Positions 31,090-39,017 of a stretch of DNA of 39,463 nt are shown piece after piece. Under the pieces are notes generated by a model that searched no databases, had not been told where the DNA came from, and was given only the letters and a program-made list of their open reading frames with translations. The DNA comes from a virus. The translations under genes were made by a program, and so were the position numbers. The stretch spans positions 1 to 39,463 of IMG/VR virus record IMGVR_UViG_3300044684_000582. One strand, written 5' to 3'. Position 1 is the stretch's first letter, and the number at the start of each line of letters is the position of its first letter.

Positions 31090-31968
31090 ATGAAACAGCA
31101 AGATTTTCCCGTTCCTTTCTCCGGCGAGCTACAAACTGAAGAGCAAACAGCATATCTTTATCAACAATGTCTGTCGTTTGAAAATGTGCTTCTTGTCCCG
31201 ATTCGTGATTTCAAGCAGCAAACGCGTGTGCGCCTGGGAGCCTTTGGCAGCTTGCCAATCGTGGCCGAAGACACAGCCTACACCGCCGTTACCCTGACCG
31301 ATAGTGCCGCCACCTATGTCCCGCAGAAGCGCGGCAACCTCGTGACGGTCAGCCGCGAAACCATCATCAACGACGATCTGCAGGCCATCAAACAGATCCC
31401 GACCAAACTGGCTGTGGCGGCGGCCTATACTCTGGCCGAGTTCGTTTATGGCTTCCTTTCCGGCAATCCCGTCATCTACGACGGCAGCACGCTCTTTACC
31501 ACAGGCGCGCCTCACAACAACCTGGGCTCATCGAATCTCAGCACCACGGCCATGCAGAGCGGCATCACCGCCATGCGCGAACAGACCAACTTTGCAGGCA
31601 AGCGCCTGGGACTGCGCCCGCGCTTCCTGGTCGTCCCGCCGGAACTGGAATGGACCTCCATGGTCGTCACCAAATCGGCGGGCGTTCCCGGCTCCAACAA
31701 CAACGACATCAACCCCATGCTCGGCTACGTCCAGCCCATCGTCTCGCCCCAACTGACCAGCCCTACGCAATGGTTCCTGGTTGGCGATCCTCGTGAGATC
31801 GACACTATAGAGGTTGGCTTTGTAGGAGGGCAGGTGCATCCTATACTACTTGTGCAAGATAGCGCTTTGATCGGGCTGAATTTCACTCAGGATATAATCT
31901 CTTATAAGTGTAGGCATGAATACGGAGCTTGTGTAACAGATTATCGTGGATTGTACCGAGGAGTTTAG
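31090..31968 (+). pseudogene. Major capsid protein, 3' part, fused to element B start codon
   Basis: 292 residues. Residues 1-37 are element sequence (from MKQQDFPVPFSGE). From Ile38 the phage capsid resumes: IRDFKQQTRVRLGAFGSLPI, then VTVSRETIINDDLQAIKQIP and the end NFTQDIISYKCRHEYGACVT. This is the C-terminal half of a Mu gpT-like capsid protein. The stop is intact. The outward promoter and a GGAAG site allow translation of this chimera while the element is inserted. It lacks the N-terminal part of the capsid fold, so assembly is doubtful; a partial product could instead poison a related phage's capsid, which is speculation. Confidence 0.85.
31197..31201. other. Right attachment core (attR) of element B
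   Basis: Second copy of CCCGA. To its right the sequence is immediately GC-rich capsid coding (IRDFKQQTRVRLGAFG). To its left lie about 105 bp of element sequence that is open in frame with the capsid from ATG 31090. Confidence 0.6.
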
Positions 31969-31973
31969 GCGTT

Positions 31974-32258
31974 ATGAGTAGAAAAGGACAAGATATTACA
32001 GAGATAAAGGTGATAGAAAAAAGACAACATATCATTTACGATATGTTGCCAGAAGGTCAAGATAGAGGGGGCTGCATAGCTTGCTGTTGTTCAGCTTTGC
32101 GCTTCTCCAGGTTCGCTCTTCGGGTGGCCATGCGTTTTGCAACAACCTCGCTGTTATTACTTGATTGTATAAAAAATTGCTGCCCACCATTTTGTGGAAA
32201 GAGATGGGATCATACAACCACCAGAAACCCAAGTCTGAAAGTGAAGTCGTTGTGGTAG
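31974..32258 (+). CDS. Doubtful 94-residue ORF after the capsid gene
   Basis: ATG 31974 follows GAGGAG with about 10 nt spacing and opens MSRKGQDITEIKVIEKRQ. The middle is Cys-rich (GGCIACCCSALR), and the end runs into the repeat at 32179-32316, which argues against conservation. A perfect hairpin (CAACATATC/GATATGTTG, 32025-32048) lies inside it. A real gene is possible but not supported by anything beyond start context. Confidence 0.25.
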   Translation: MSRKGQDITEIKVIEKRQHIIYDMLPEGQDRGGCIACCCSALRFSRFALRVAMRFATTSLLLLDCIKNCCPPFCGKRWDHTTTRNPSLKVKSLW

Positions 32259-32316
32259 GCAGCGAAAACATCATAGCGGTTTTCAATACGGGATTCAATA
32301 ACGCACAAGAAATTTT
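32179..32316 (+). repeat. Structured repeat P1
   Basis: 138 bp beginning GCTGCCCACC and ending AACGCACAAGAAATTTT. GCTGCC pairs with GGCAGC near 32256-32261. It shares beginning, middle (CAGCGA-AACATCATAG) and a 20-base end with P2. Substitutions keep the outer stem, the mark of a conserved structure. Confidence 0.65.
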
Positions 32317-32446
32317 GTTGGTGAATTGGTTTAGTAAGGGAGTCCCTGCGCTTGTGAGCCAGGGCAATCTGTAGGGCTGCAACCTTTGAGGTTGCCCGCG
32401 GCCCTGCGGCTTCACTGTTTGCAAATTCACGACCGTTGGAAAAAAA

Positions 32447-32580
32447 GCTGCCCACTAGTAGTGGAAAGTGATGGTGATCGTGGCAAGCCAAACCCCAGAT
32501 CGAAACGTGGTTACGGAGGTGGGCAGCGAGAACATCATAGAGGATTGCAATATGATATTCAATAACGCACAAGAAATTTA
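32447..32580 (+). repeat. Structured repeat P2
   Basis: 134 bp. GCTGCCCAC (32447-32455) and GTGGGCAGC (32519-32527) are exact 9-bp complements. CCAC-tagta-GTGG inside forms a second hairpin. It ends TATTCAATAACGCACAAGAA as P1 does. The stretch between P1 and P2 also holds a GCAACC-tttga-GGTTGC hairpin. The whole 31969-32615 gap is therefore a structured non-coding block. Confidence 0.65.
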
Positions 32581-32615
32581 GTCTGAAAAGTCAGTTCGTT
32601 GGTAAGTGGGAGGCA

Positions 32616-33191
32616 ATGATGACCAGCTTTACAAATGCGGATGGTAGTGGCCTGGTTGGTGGCTTGAACCCGGCTAGCATAGGTCAGGCGCTGCGCCTGG
32701 ATACCAGCGGCAATCTGCTGGTAATGGCCTGGAACCAGGCCATGAACGCCAATGGTAGCGCCTTCATGGCCTCCAATGGACTGCTCAATTCCGTGGCAGG
32801 CAATTATCCTCTGGCGGTCTTCAATCCAGCCACCAGCGGGAAAAATGTGCTGATCTACTCCATCAGGGTCTCGACGGGCACGGGCTCAAGCAACGGTTTT
32901 TTGCAAGTTGTAACTACCAATCCAGCTTATGGCTCGGCGGCTACTGTCACCAATAAACGCCTGGGAGGTGCTGCTTCGGCCATCGCCGCAAACTGCACAT
33001 TCGCCAGCACCTCGCAGACGTTGAACCCGCCATTCGTCAGAGTCGAACTGCTCACCACCTATCCGGCGGATCTGCTGAGCAACGGCAGCACCATTATGTT
33101 ACCCAATGGCAGCGCTAACGGCCTCATTGCCTGGGTCACGACCTTTAACGGCGGCTACAGCAGCATCACTATGGAATGGATCGAATACTAG
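32616..33191 (+). CDS. Phage structural protein, probable tail or decoration
   Basis: 191 residues. GGGAGGCA lies before ATG 32616; a second ATG follows at once. It is rich in Asn, Gly, Ser and Thr with repeating short strands (GNLLVMAWNQAMNANGSAF; KNVLIYSIRVSTGTGSSNG; ANGLIAWVTTFNGGYSSITM). This composition is typical of beta-sandwich decoration or fibre proteins. No signal peptide or catalytic residues. It follows the capsid gene and P1/P2 repeats and belongs to the late operon. Exact role not determined. Confidence 0.65.
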   Translation: MMTSFTNADGSGLVGGLNPASIGQALRLDTSGNLLVMAWNQAMNANGSAFMASNGLLNSVAGNYPLAVFNPATSGKNVLIYSIRVSTGTGSSNGFLQVVTTNPAYGSAATVTNKRLGGAASAIAANCTFASTSQTLNPPFVRVELLTTYPADLLSNGSTIMLPNGSANGLIAWVTTFNGGYSSITMEWIEY

Positions 33192-33196
33192 TACCA

Positions 33197-33280
33197 CCTC
33201 CGCAGGGACCGCTTGATCGTGTCCGTGGAGCGGTTTGTAATATGGGATCGACTGACATGATCAAGTGGTCTCTGCGGATT
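33197..33280 (+). repeat. Long intergenic hairpin H2
   Basis: Arms 33197-33223 and 33254-33280. The right arm is the reverse complement of the left except for a few C-to-T changes that become G-U pairs in RNA, giving a stem of about 25 bp with a 30-nt loop. Core motif CCGCAGG-ACC-TTGATCG. Confidence 0.8.
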
Positions 33281-33332
33281 GAGGGAAAATTTAGTATCAG
33301 AGATTTATCGGTTCCATCGAAAGGACAAGATA

Positions 33333-33623
33333 ATGCAAGATATGCTTGAGCTGGTTTACGGACGCTACAATGGCGGGCAAGTCGCCCCCATCGGTAGCTA
33401 CCTGAATCCTCGTACCCTGGCCATCGTACAACTCACTGCCGACGGCACGCTACCGCCGGATGGCACCTTTGTACGCGTAGACCCATCTGGAACCCAGACC
33501 TTCGCCAATATCGCGGCGGCCCTCAATGCGCTGCTGGGTACCAGCTATACTGCAGGCAGCTTCCACAGCGGCACCGGCTCGGACAATATCAGCAATCCCG
33601 GTCAGGGCAGCGACGACGCCTAG
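33333..33623 (+). CDS. Small phage protein, unknown
   Basis: 96 residues from ATG 33333, after CGAAAGGACAAGATA; the longer frame from 33279 overlaps hairpin H2. Begins MQDMLELVYGRYNGGQVAPI. The middle (TLPPDGTFVRVDPSGTQTFA) is a compact beta-type motif, and the tail is Gly/Ser/Asp-rich. Flanked on both sides by the hairpin family. Position suggests a tail or decoration accessory. Confidence 0.6.
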   Translation: MQDMLELVYGRYNGGQVAPIGSYLNPRTLAIVQLTADGTLPPDGTFVRVDPSGTQTFANIAAALNALLGTSYTAGSFHSGTGSDNISNPGQGSDDA

Positions 33624-33638
33624 TGGCTCATGAGAAAT

Positions 33639-33758
33639 ACCTGCAGGAACTGGTTGATCGTGCCTGTGGGAAAATAGCCGCAGGAGCCGTTTGATCGTAT
33701 CTGTGAGACCGTACAACAAACCAGACGGAGGACATGATCAAGTGGTCCCTGCGGAGGT
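33639..33758 (+). repeat. Intergenic hairpin H3, three copies of the motif
   Basis: Left copies at 33639-33668 and 33677-33705 (CCGCAGGAGCCGTTTGATCG) are in one orientation. The right copy at 33730-33758 (GATCAAGTGGTCCCTGCGG) is inverted. Either left copy can pair with the right copy, so two alternative stems are possible. Confidence 0.75.
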
Positions 33759-33786
33759 TGCATATCAAAATGGGGAAGAGCAAGCC

Positions 33787-34431
33787 ATGACCACTATTCA
33801 TCACAGTGCCAGACGTGGACATAGCCGTCAGACCAGCCCGCGCGAGACTATCAAACGCGGCATCCTGACCGCTTTCAATCCATCGACCTATACGGCTAAC
33901 GTCTTGATCATGGAGGCCACCAGCGCCTATTTACAGGGGGTGCCTGTGGCCTGTCATCTGGATGGCACAAGCGCTCAGGTAAACGCATTGTGCGCGGTAC
34001 TGTTCTTCGATGAGCAGAACTACACAGATGCTGTGGTGCTGGCTGTCTATCCAAACGGCTCGCAAGGGATTCCCAGCCCGGCACCGGGTCGGGTCGTCTT
34101 TGTCACTGGCTACCAGCAGATCAGCGGAGCCATGATCAACAGTGGCACAACCAGCACCTTCACTATCTGGGGGAACGGTAATATTCCGTCTGGCGCGCTG
34201 GGCATCATCTTTTCCGTCAATTTCACCAGTCCCAGCGCCGGTAGCTACATCCAGATCGGGCCACACGGGGCCAGTCTGGGCAACTACCTGGCTCTTGGCA
34301 ATCTGCCCACCGCTAATAGCTTTCTCAACACTAACGGCATCGTGCAACTCGATAGCAGTGGCAAAATCGATATCAGAGCCAACAGCGGCAACTGCACTGT
34401 TAGCCTCTATACACAGGGGTACATACAGTAA
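33787..34431 (+). CDS. Phage baseplate or tail-spike-like protein
   Basis: 214 residues from ATG 33787 (GGGGAAGAGCAAGCC upstream). Residues about 15-100 are a strand-rich domain (ILTAFNPSTYTANVLIMEAT; ALCAVLFFDEQNYTDAVVLA), resembling an OB-type domain at the start of baseplate or spike proteins. Residues about 100-214 are Gly/Ser/Asn-rich strands, as in fibre or beta-helical parts. No catalytic motif. I infer a trimeric tail component. Confidence 0.55.
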   Translation: MTTIHHSARRGHSRQTSPRETIKRGILTAFNPSTYTANVLIMEATSAYLQGVPVACHLDGTSAQVNALCAVLFFDEQNYTDAVVLAVYPNGSQGIPSPAPGRVVFVTGYQQISGAMINSGTTSTFTIWGNGNIPSGALGIIFSVNFTSPSAGSYIQIGPHGASLGNYLALGNLPTANSFLNTNGIVQLDSSGKIDIRANSGNCTVSLYTQGYIQ

Positions 34432-34439
34432 ACTTAAAA

Positions 34440-34584
34440 ATATTATAATGCTCGTTATATAAGTACCATCATTTATAGCGTCCTATTCTATTGATCCAGA
34501 AATCGGTTGGGTTGGTGTATCTTGGATGAATCAGGTTAAATGGGACGCTATAAATGATGGTACCTACAAAGCGAGCATAATTAA
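34440..34584. repeat. MITE-like inverted repeat
   Basis: GTACCATCATTTATAGCGTCC (34463-34483) and its exact reverse complement (34543-34563) enclose 59 bp. Outer arms ATGCTCG/CGAGCAT add 7 bp. The core ATTTATAGCGTCC recurs twice at 38521-38631. The right half also reads as a protein fragment (about 40 codons, from YSIDPEIG to a TAA at 34607), so it may be the tail of a lost gene. Confidence 0.6.
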
Positions 34585-34675
34585 CGATTTGTTAGCTAAA
34601 ATTAATTAACGTAATTTGCAAAATAAATATTGTTATCGGTATTTGTGTTATTAAATAAGTAAAGGAGCACATGCT

Positions 34676-34987
34676 ATGAACAAACCTGTTAACAGTCAGC
34701 ACAACATAGATGAGCACGCCAATCAACAGTGTCAACTCATCGAGCGTACTCTCAGTGTATTATTAGAGGGCATCTCTGTAGAGGAACTGACTACCAGCCA
34801 GCGTCTTAACTTCGCTACTAAAATGTTGTTGCCGTATGTGCGCCTGCTAGCACTACAGTATAGTATGCAGCGTGCGCAGCAGCCTGCTACAGAAGAAGCT
34901 TTTTTTGCCGAATTACGCCAGCAATTGCGTCTCAGTTTGGAGGAAGTGACAGTTGATGCTCCGCCTTCTAATCATATTGAGGAATGA
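34676..34987 (+). CDS. Small helical phage protein
   Basis: 103 residues. AAAGGAGCACATGCT precedes ATG 34676. All-helical, acidic, Gln-rich: CQLIERTLSVLLEGISVEEL, KMLLPYVRLLALQYSMQRAQ, EAFFAELRQQLRLSLEEVTV. It looks like a small chaperone, assembly or regulatory protein of the late operon. No family is recognised. Confidence 0.6.
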   Translation: MNKPVNSQHNIDEHANQQCQLIERTLSVLLEGISVEELTTSQRLNFATKMLLPYVRLLALQYSMQRAQQPATEEAFFAELRQQLRLSLEEVTVDAPPSNHIEE

Positions 34988-35172
34988 AATGGATGTTGCG
35001 CAGTGACCGCTGCAGCGCGTCCGCCAGGGCTTATCACCCACGTATCCAACGAAAGGCAGCCCCACTAGCTAAACGTACGCGTACGCGCCAGGCGGCTCGC
35101 AGTATGGATAGCAAAACCCGGACACGCTGTAGCGGTCACTGCACAGCAACGTGCCAACCAGCGCAGGACTAA
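34984..35172 (+). CDS. Arg-rich small ORF, doubtful
   Basis: 62 residues starting at the ATGA overlap with the previous gene, which supports coupled translation. The sequence is strongly basic (KRTRTRQAARSMDSKTRTR). However, GCAGTGACCGCTGCAGCG (34998-35015) and CGCTGTAGCGGTCACTGC (35126-35143) are near-exact inverted repeats inside it, so this may be another structured spacer rather than a gene. Confidence 0.3.
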   Translation: MKWMLRSDRCSASARAYHPRIQRKAAPLAKRTRTRQAARSMDSKTRTRCSGHCTATCQPAQD

Positions 35173-35216
35173 TTTAGAAGCTCTTTATTAAAAGAGAGAG
35201 TGGAGGGCGGTGGATA

Positions 35217-37295
35217 GTGAGAAGCATTTCGAGTACGCTAACCAGCGCTATCGGCGCACAGACGCGCCGCCCCTACGTGACGCTATCGGCGCAAGATCAT
35301 ATCAACCATTTGCAGCAAAACCTGACGTTGAACACGAGTGATCAACAAAATGCGGCCTGTGTGGCTAATGATGGCAGTATTATTCGCGTCAGCCTGACGC
35401 GCGATCCTAGCGGCTTACAGACCTTCAATCAGGCGTTTCAATGGCAGCGCATTACCGATCCGACCAGCATCGCACAGTGGCAGAGCTGGACTAGCTTCGG
35501 CGGCGCGTCGAATGGCATGGCGCAGGATAGCGGTTGCGCCGTCTCTAACTCTAACGGCGTGCTGCGCGCCTTCGCTCAGCAAGGCACTGGCGGCAACGCT
35601 ATCCGCGTCTGGACCAGCACTGACAATGGGCAGACGTGGAGCAGCTCTCCGGCAACGGTGCTCTCTCCGCCGAGCAGCGCGCTGGCCAAAGGCATCGCCA
35701 GCGCTGGCAATAACGATGTCTTCTTTCTGTATGATGTGACAGGTGGCGATGCCATCGGCTGTGCGTTCTATAGCGGCGGCTCCTGGGGCGCATTGCATAC
35801 CTGGACCTTGCCCACGCTCAGCTACCTTGGCAATACCAGCGGGCTGGCTGTCGTCTGGAATGCTACCAGTTCGCTCTATACCATTGTCTATTCAGATTTC
35901 TACGCCCTGCATAGCTGCACTGCCAGTAGCAATGGCGCAACCTGGACTACCCTGCCCGATATTGCTCCCGCCACCAATCAGAATATTCTGCGCCTGGCTC
36001 CGCAAATAGCCTTTTTTGACGGCCTCTACCAGCTCATCTGCATTGAGAACGACAATGGCACTTATACAGGGACGGTTTATCGCTATCCTCGCGTGCGCCA
36101 GAGCGCGGACCTGCTGCACTGGTCCAGCGGCTTCATTTTGCACGATATGAACGCCTATTATGGTGCGTGCTATCTCAAAACAACTCCCCCGGGTAGCACA
36201 CAGGCGCGCTACGTTGCCGCTACTATGACACAGGTTGAGCTGGGATTAGTCTATCAGCAGAGCAATGCATCGCAGTACATTGACCTTTCAAACTCGATCC
36301 TGCAATACAAGCGTACCGATGAGATCGGCAAGCCTTCAACGCTCACGGTCGTGCTCGATAATACCGGGGGCCGTTTGCTGTCTGCCGTCGCTAACTATGG
36401 CCTGACTTATGCTCCGCTCGGCATCAATACGACGCTGCAACTCGGCGAGGGCTATTGCACCGGGGCTCCGCCAACTACGCCAGAAGCGGTGACGGTGGCA
36501 AAGTATCGCGTCAAGCAGCTCGTTTTCGAGCGTGCTCCTGGCTGTAATCAGCTTACGATTGTGGCCGAGGACTTGACGCGCCTGCTCGATCAGGCTAACC
36601 GCTACCAGGTTACCTATACCAATCAAACGCTCTCCTGGATGCTCGCTGAAATCTGCGCCAGGGCGGGCCTGTTTAGTCTGTCTCTGCCCACAACTGCACA
36701 GATGAGCACCAATATCATCACCTTCGTGCTGCACGCAGGCCAGCTCTACCGACAGGCTCTGGACGCGTTATGCCGCGTCGGTTGGTTGGAATACTTTCTC
36801 GATCAGAACGAGACGCTGCAATTCCGCGAACTGTCGAGTACGGACAGCAGCGTGTGGAGCTATGCGCCGGAGATCGAGACGCTGTCCATTGGCAGCGACG
36901 ACATTCGCGCCAATCACGTTATCGTCACCGGCAAGCCTCCAACCAGCAGCTATATCGGGGCCATTACCAACGGCGAAGCCTATGATGATACCCATATGCA
37001 CGTCACCGGCCTGGAACGCGTCATCACTACCAGCGATCCCAAACTCATCACCGCTGCCTTGTGCGCCAGCAAAGCTGCCTTCATCCTGGGTCAGGAGCAG
37101 CGCGATCAGGTGGCTCACACTGTCACCGTCCCTCACAATCCCGTCCTGCAATTGCTTGATCCAGTCCAGCTTACTGACCTGGCCGTTCCCCTTGGCACTG
37201 GCCTGAGCACAACTGCTCGCATCTACAAAGACGAAGTTCACTATCAACCGGAAAAAGGTCTGTATGATATGACGCTTTACCTGGAGGGAATGTAA
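35217..37295 (+). CDS. Baseplate hub/tail protein with Asp-box propeller domain
   Basis: 692 residues from GTG 35217, about 9 nt after GGAGGG. Residues about 45-320 are a propeller-like region with an Asp-box (STDNGQTW, 134-141) and a weaker one (SSNGATWTTL), as in sialidase or BNR-type carbohydrate-binding folds. From about 350, SILQYKRTDEIGKPSTLTVV and YRVKQLVFERAPGCNQLTIV match the strand pattern of gp27/late-control-type baseplate hub proteins, and the end (ARIYKDEVHYQPEKGLYDMT) fits that class. The fusion would combine the tail-tip hub with a glycan-binding module for receptor contact. Starts within the late operon and ends 3 nt before the next gene. Confidence 0.6.
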   Translation: MRSISSTLTSAIGAQTRRPYVTLSAQDHINHLQQNLTLNTSDQQNAACVANDGSIIRVSLTRDPSGLQTFNQAFQWQRITDPTSIAQWQSWTSFGGASNGMAQDSGCAVSNSNGVLRAFAQQGTGGNAIRVWTSTDNGQTWSSSPATVLSPPSSALAKGIASAGNNDVFFLYDVTGGDAIGCAFYSGGSWGALHTWTLPTLSYLGNTSGLAVVWNATSSLYTIVYSDFYALHSCTASSNGATWTTLPDIAPATNQNILRLAPQIAFFDGLYQLICIENDNGTYTGTVYRYPRVRQSADLLHWSSGFILHDMNAYYGACYLKTTPPGSTQARYVAATMTQVELGLVYQQSNASQYIDLSNSILQYKRTDEIGKPSTLTVVLDNTGGRLLSAVANYGLTYAPLGINTTLQLGEGYCTGAPPTTPEAVTVAKYRVKQLVFERAPGCNQLTIVAEDLTRLLDQANRYQVTYTNQTLSWMLAEICARAGLFSLSLPTTAQMSTNIITFVLHAGQLYRQALDALCRVGWLEYFLDQNETLQFRELSSTDSSVWSYAPEIETLSIGSDDIRANHVIVTGKPPTSSYIGAITNGEAYDDTHMHVTGLERVITTSDPKLITAALCASKAAFILGQEQRDQVAHTVTVPHNPVLQLLDPVQLTDLAVPLGTGLSTTARIYKDEVHYQPEKGLYDMTLYLEGM

Positions 37296-37298
37296 ACC

Positions 37299-38462
37299 AT
37301 GCTTTTAACCGACATTGAAACGATGGTCCGCCAGGACCTCTTCGACACAGCCGCAACCCGCTGGGCCAACAGCGATATCGACCGCGCCATTGACAAGGCC
37401 GTGGACCGCTATAGCCAGTATTATCCGAATATCACCTTCACAGACATGCAGATGCAGGCCTATCAGCGCACTTACCCCTATCCGCAATCGTGGAATAGCA
37501 ACTATCCTGTCCTGTGGATCGAAAAGATCCTCTATCCCTTGCAGGTCTACGGCAGCCAGTATGCTCCTCCCGGCAATGTACCAACCGCCAGCGCCATCGC
37601 CGGTACGGGTCTGAGCGTGCAAACGTACAGCTACCAGGTCACTTTTCTCACGCAGGGCGGTGAAACTCCGCCTGGTCCGGCTGTCAGCGTAACGACAACC
37701 AGCGGAAACCAGCAGGTGCGGATCACAAATATCCCGATCGCGCCAGCTCAACCGCTCATGCCAGGCGTGGCCACCAACAACGTCATCGGACGCAACATCT
37801 ACCGGACGCAGGGTGGCGGCTCAACCTTCTACCTGCTCACCACCTTACAGGATAACATCACCGCTACCTACATTGATAACACAGCGGACAGCAGCTTGCT
37901 TGGCATGCCCCAGCCGCCCGTGCTCAATACCAGCGGCGTCATGGTCTGGCCTCCTTACGAACGCACCTTTTCAGAATATTCCAACATGTACGACTCTAAC
38001 ACCGCCCTGGCGGCAGGCGGCAATATGGGCCTGATGGGGGCCATCGGCGACAGCAAAGGTCCAACCGGTACACAGTCTCCTAGTTTTACGCTCAATATCG
38101 GCCCGACCGAACTACCTAAAGACAACACGCTGCTCATGCGCGTGTTCTACGCTACCAAACAGCAGCTCGACACCTCCGGCAGCACCATCCCGGAGGTTCA
38201 TCGTGACATCATCGTGCTCGGAGCAGTGGCCTACTGCCTGGAAGCCTACCAGGTGCCAACCAACGACAATTTTGAATTCCAGGATGGTGGCCTGCGCGAC
38301 CACGTCGATGATACCCATATCCCGACATCCTGGCTGGCCACTGCGCAATACAAAATGCAGCAATTCGAGGCCCGCCTGACCGAAATCAAACAGCAACGCG
38401 ATTTTGCCAGTTCTGCCCGCAGCCACTGGGGCGATATTCCCTTACGCTGGACCCGTCTATAG
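37299..38462 (+). CDS. Head-tail adaptor-like protein with inserted Ig/FN3-like domain
   Basis: 387 residues. The N-terminal 75 residues (MLLTDIETMVRQDLFDTAAT, RWANSDIDRAIDKAVDRYSQ) are the helical pattern of phage adaptor/connector proteins. Residues about 95-215 are an inserted beta domain (YSYQVTFLTQGGETPPGPAV, VIGRNIYRTQGGGSTFYLLT, TATYIDNT), typical of Ig- or fibronectin-like modules. The C-terminal 150 residues return to the adaptor pattern, with EVHRDIIVLGAVAYCLEAYQ. The start follows GGAGGGAATGTAAACC. The inserted domain may decorate the neck. Adaptor assignment is moderate. Confidence 0.55.
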   Translation: MLLTDIETMVRQDLFDTAATRWANSDIDRAIDKAVDRYSQYYPNITFTDMQMQAYQRTYPYPQSWNSNYPVLWIEKILYPLQVYGSQYAPPGNVPTASAIAGTGLSVQTYSYQVTFLTQGGETPPGPAVSVTTTSGNQQVRITNIPIAPAQPLMPGVATNNVIGRNIYRTQGGGSTFYLLTTLQDNITATYIDNTADSSLLGMPQPPVLNTSGVMVWPPYERTFSEYSNMYDSNTALAAGGNMGLMGAIGDSKGPTGTQSPSFTLNIGPTELPKDNTLLMRVFYATKQQLDTSGSTIPEVHRDIIVLGAVAYCLEAYQVPTNDNFEFQDGGLRDHVDDTHIPTSWLATAQYKMQQFEARLTEIKQQRDFASSARSHWGDIPLRWTRL

Positions 38463-38690
38463 TCACAAAAACCAGTTATAACAAAACATATAGAGGCAAA
38501 ACATGTATATGAAACATGTAGGGACCATTATTTATAGCGTCCGATTCATCCGATTCATTCATTAACAACAGAAGTGAAATGTGTAGAAGCAACTATTTAT
38601 AGCGTCCAATTCATCCGATTCATCCATTAACAAAACAAATGTGCAAGGTAAATAATACCAGAACTATGAAGAAAAGCGGAGGTACAAACC
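38463..38690. other. Gap with two copies of the AGCGTCC repeat
   Basis: ATTTATAGCGTCCGATTCAT, then CCGATTCATTCATTAAC (38521-38566) and ATTTATAGCGTCCAATTCAT, then CCGATTCATCCATTAAC (38589-38631) are tandemly arranged direct copies. They match the right arm of the MITE-like element at 34543-34563 in inverted orientation. No gene. GAAAAGCGGAGG leads into the next ORF. Confidence 0.65.
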
Positions 38691-39017
38691 ATGCAAGACA
38701 TCTACAGCACACTAAGCATCCTCAACATGATTCTCACCATCGCCGGAATCATCGGCGGCTACCTGGCCTTCAAAAACGGCCTCAATCGTAGAGCCAGCGA
38801 ACTCCAGGAGCACGCTATCAATGCCATGGAACAGGAAATTGCCGTGCTGCGTTCCCGCTTGGAAGACCTGGAGGTCGAGAATAAACGGCTTGAACAGGTG
38901 ATTTATACACTTTGCGAAGCCTTAAAAAAACGCGGCCTGGTCGTGACCATTGAAGGAAACATAGTCACCGTCAGCGATGGGCACGATACGCAGTCTGTAC
39001 GCATCCAGGGAGCTTGA
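38691..39017 (+). CDS. Holin-like or membrane coiled-coil phage protein
   Basis: 108 residues. One hydrophobic segment at about 9-28 (ILNMILTIAGIIGGYLAFKN) is followed by a long heptad coiled coil (ASELQEHAINAMEQEIAVLR, RLEDLEVENKRLEQVIYTL) and a short strand domain (LVVTIEGNIVTVSDGHD). GCGGAGGTACAAACC precedes ATG 38691. A single membrane helix plus coiled coil suits a holin-associated or spanin-like lysis protein, but tail-related roles are also possible. The next gene starts just after its stop. Confidence 0.55.
   Translation: MQDIYSTLSILNMILTIAGIIGGYLAFKNGLNRRASELQEHAINAMEQEIAVLRSRLEDLEVENKRLEQVIYTLCEALKKRGLVVTIEGNIVTVSDGHDTQSVRIQGA

Larger units (their letters stand above)
3983..31201. 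mobile_element. Element B: about 27-kb integrative element inside the phage capsid gene
   Basis: The capsid reading frame stops at one end and resumes at the other. Removing everything between the two CCCGA copies gives FVTIAP followed by IRDFKQQTRV in one frame. The left end encodes a large serine recombinase, consistent with a short crossover and no long target duplication. The interior is AT-rich against GC-rich phage flanks. It carries plasmid-like genes (replication-relaxation, TraG/HerA-like ATPase, OB-fold, RHH plus AAA ATPase, iterons), an excisionase-like HTH and defence-like cargo. No relaxase or full conjugation set is visible, so it is better called a mobilisable or plasmid-like integrative element than a complete conjugative element. 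Confidence 0.85.

Noticed and set aside
3983-31201. Self-splicing intron or intein in the capsid gene
   Set aside because: Far too long, contains many genes on both strands, and has a recombinase at one end; DNA-level insertion is the simple explanation.
31129-31515. Minus-strand 128-residue ORF opposite the capsid gene
   Set aside because: Shadow of GC-rich capsid coding sequence; crosses the element junction.
32179-32580. Template and variable repeats of a diversity-generating retroelement
   Set aside because: Differences between P1 and P2 are not limited to adenines and no reverse transcriptase is seen.
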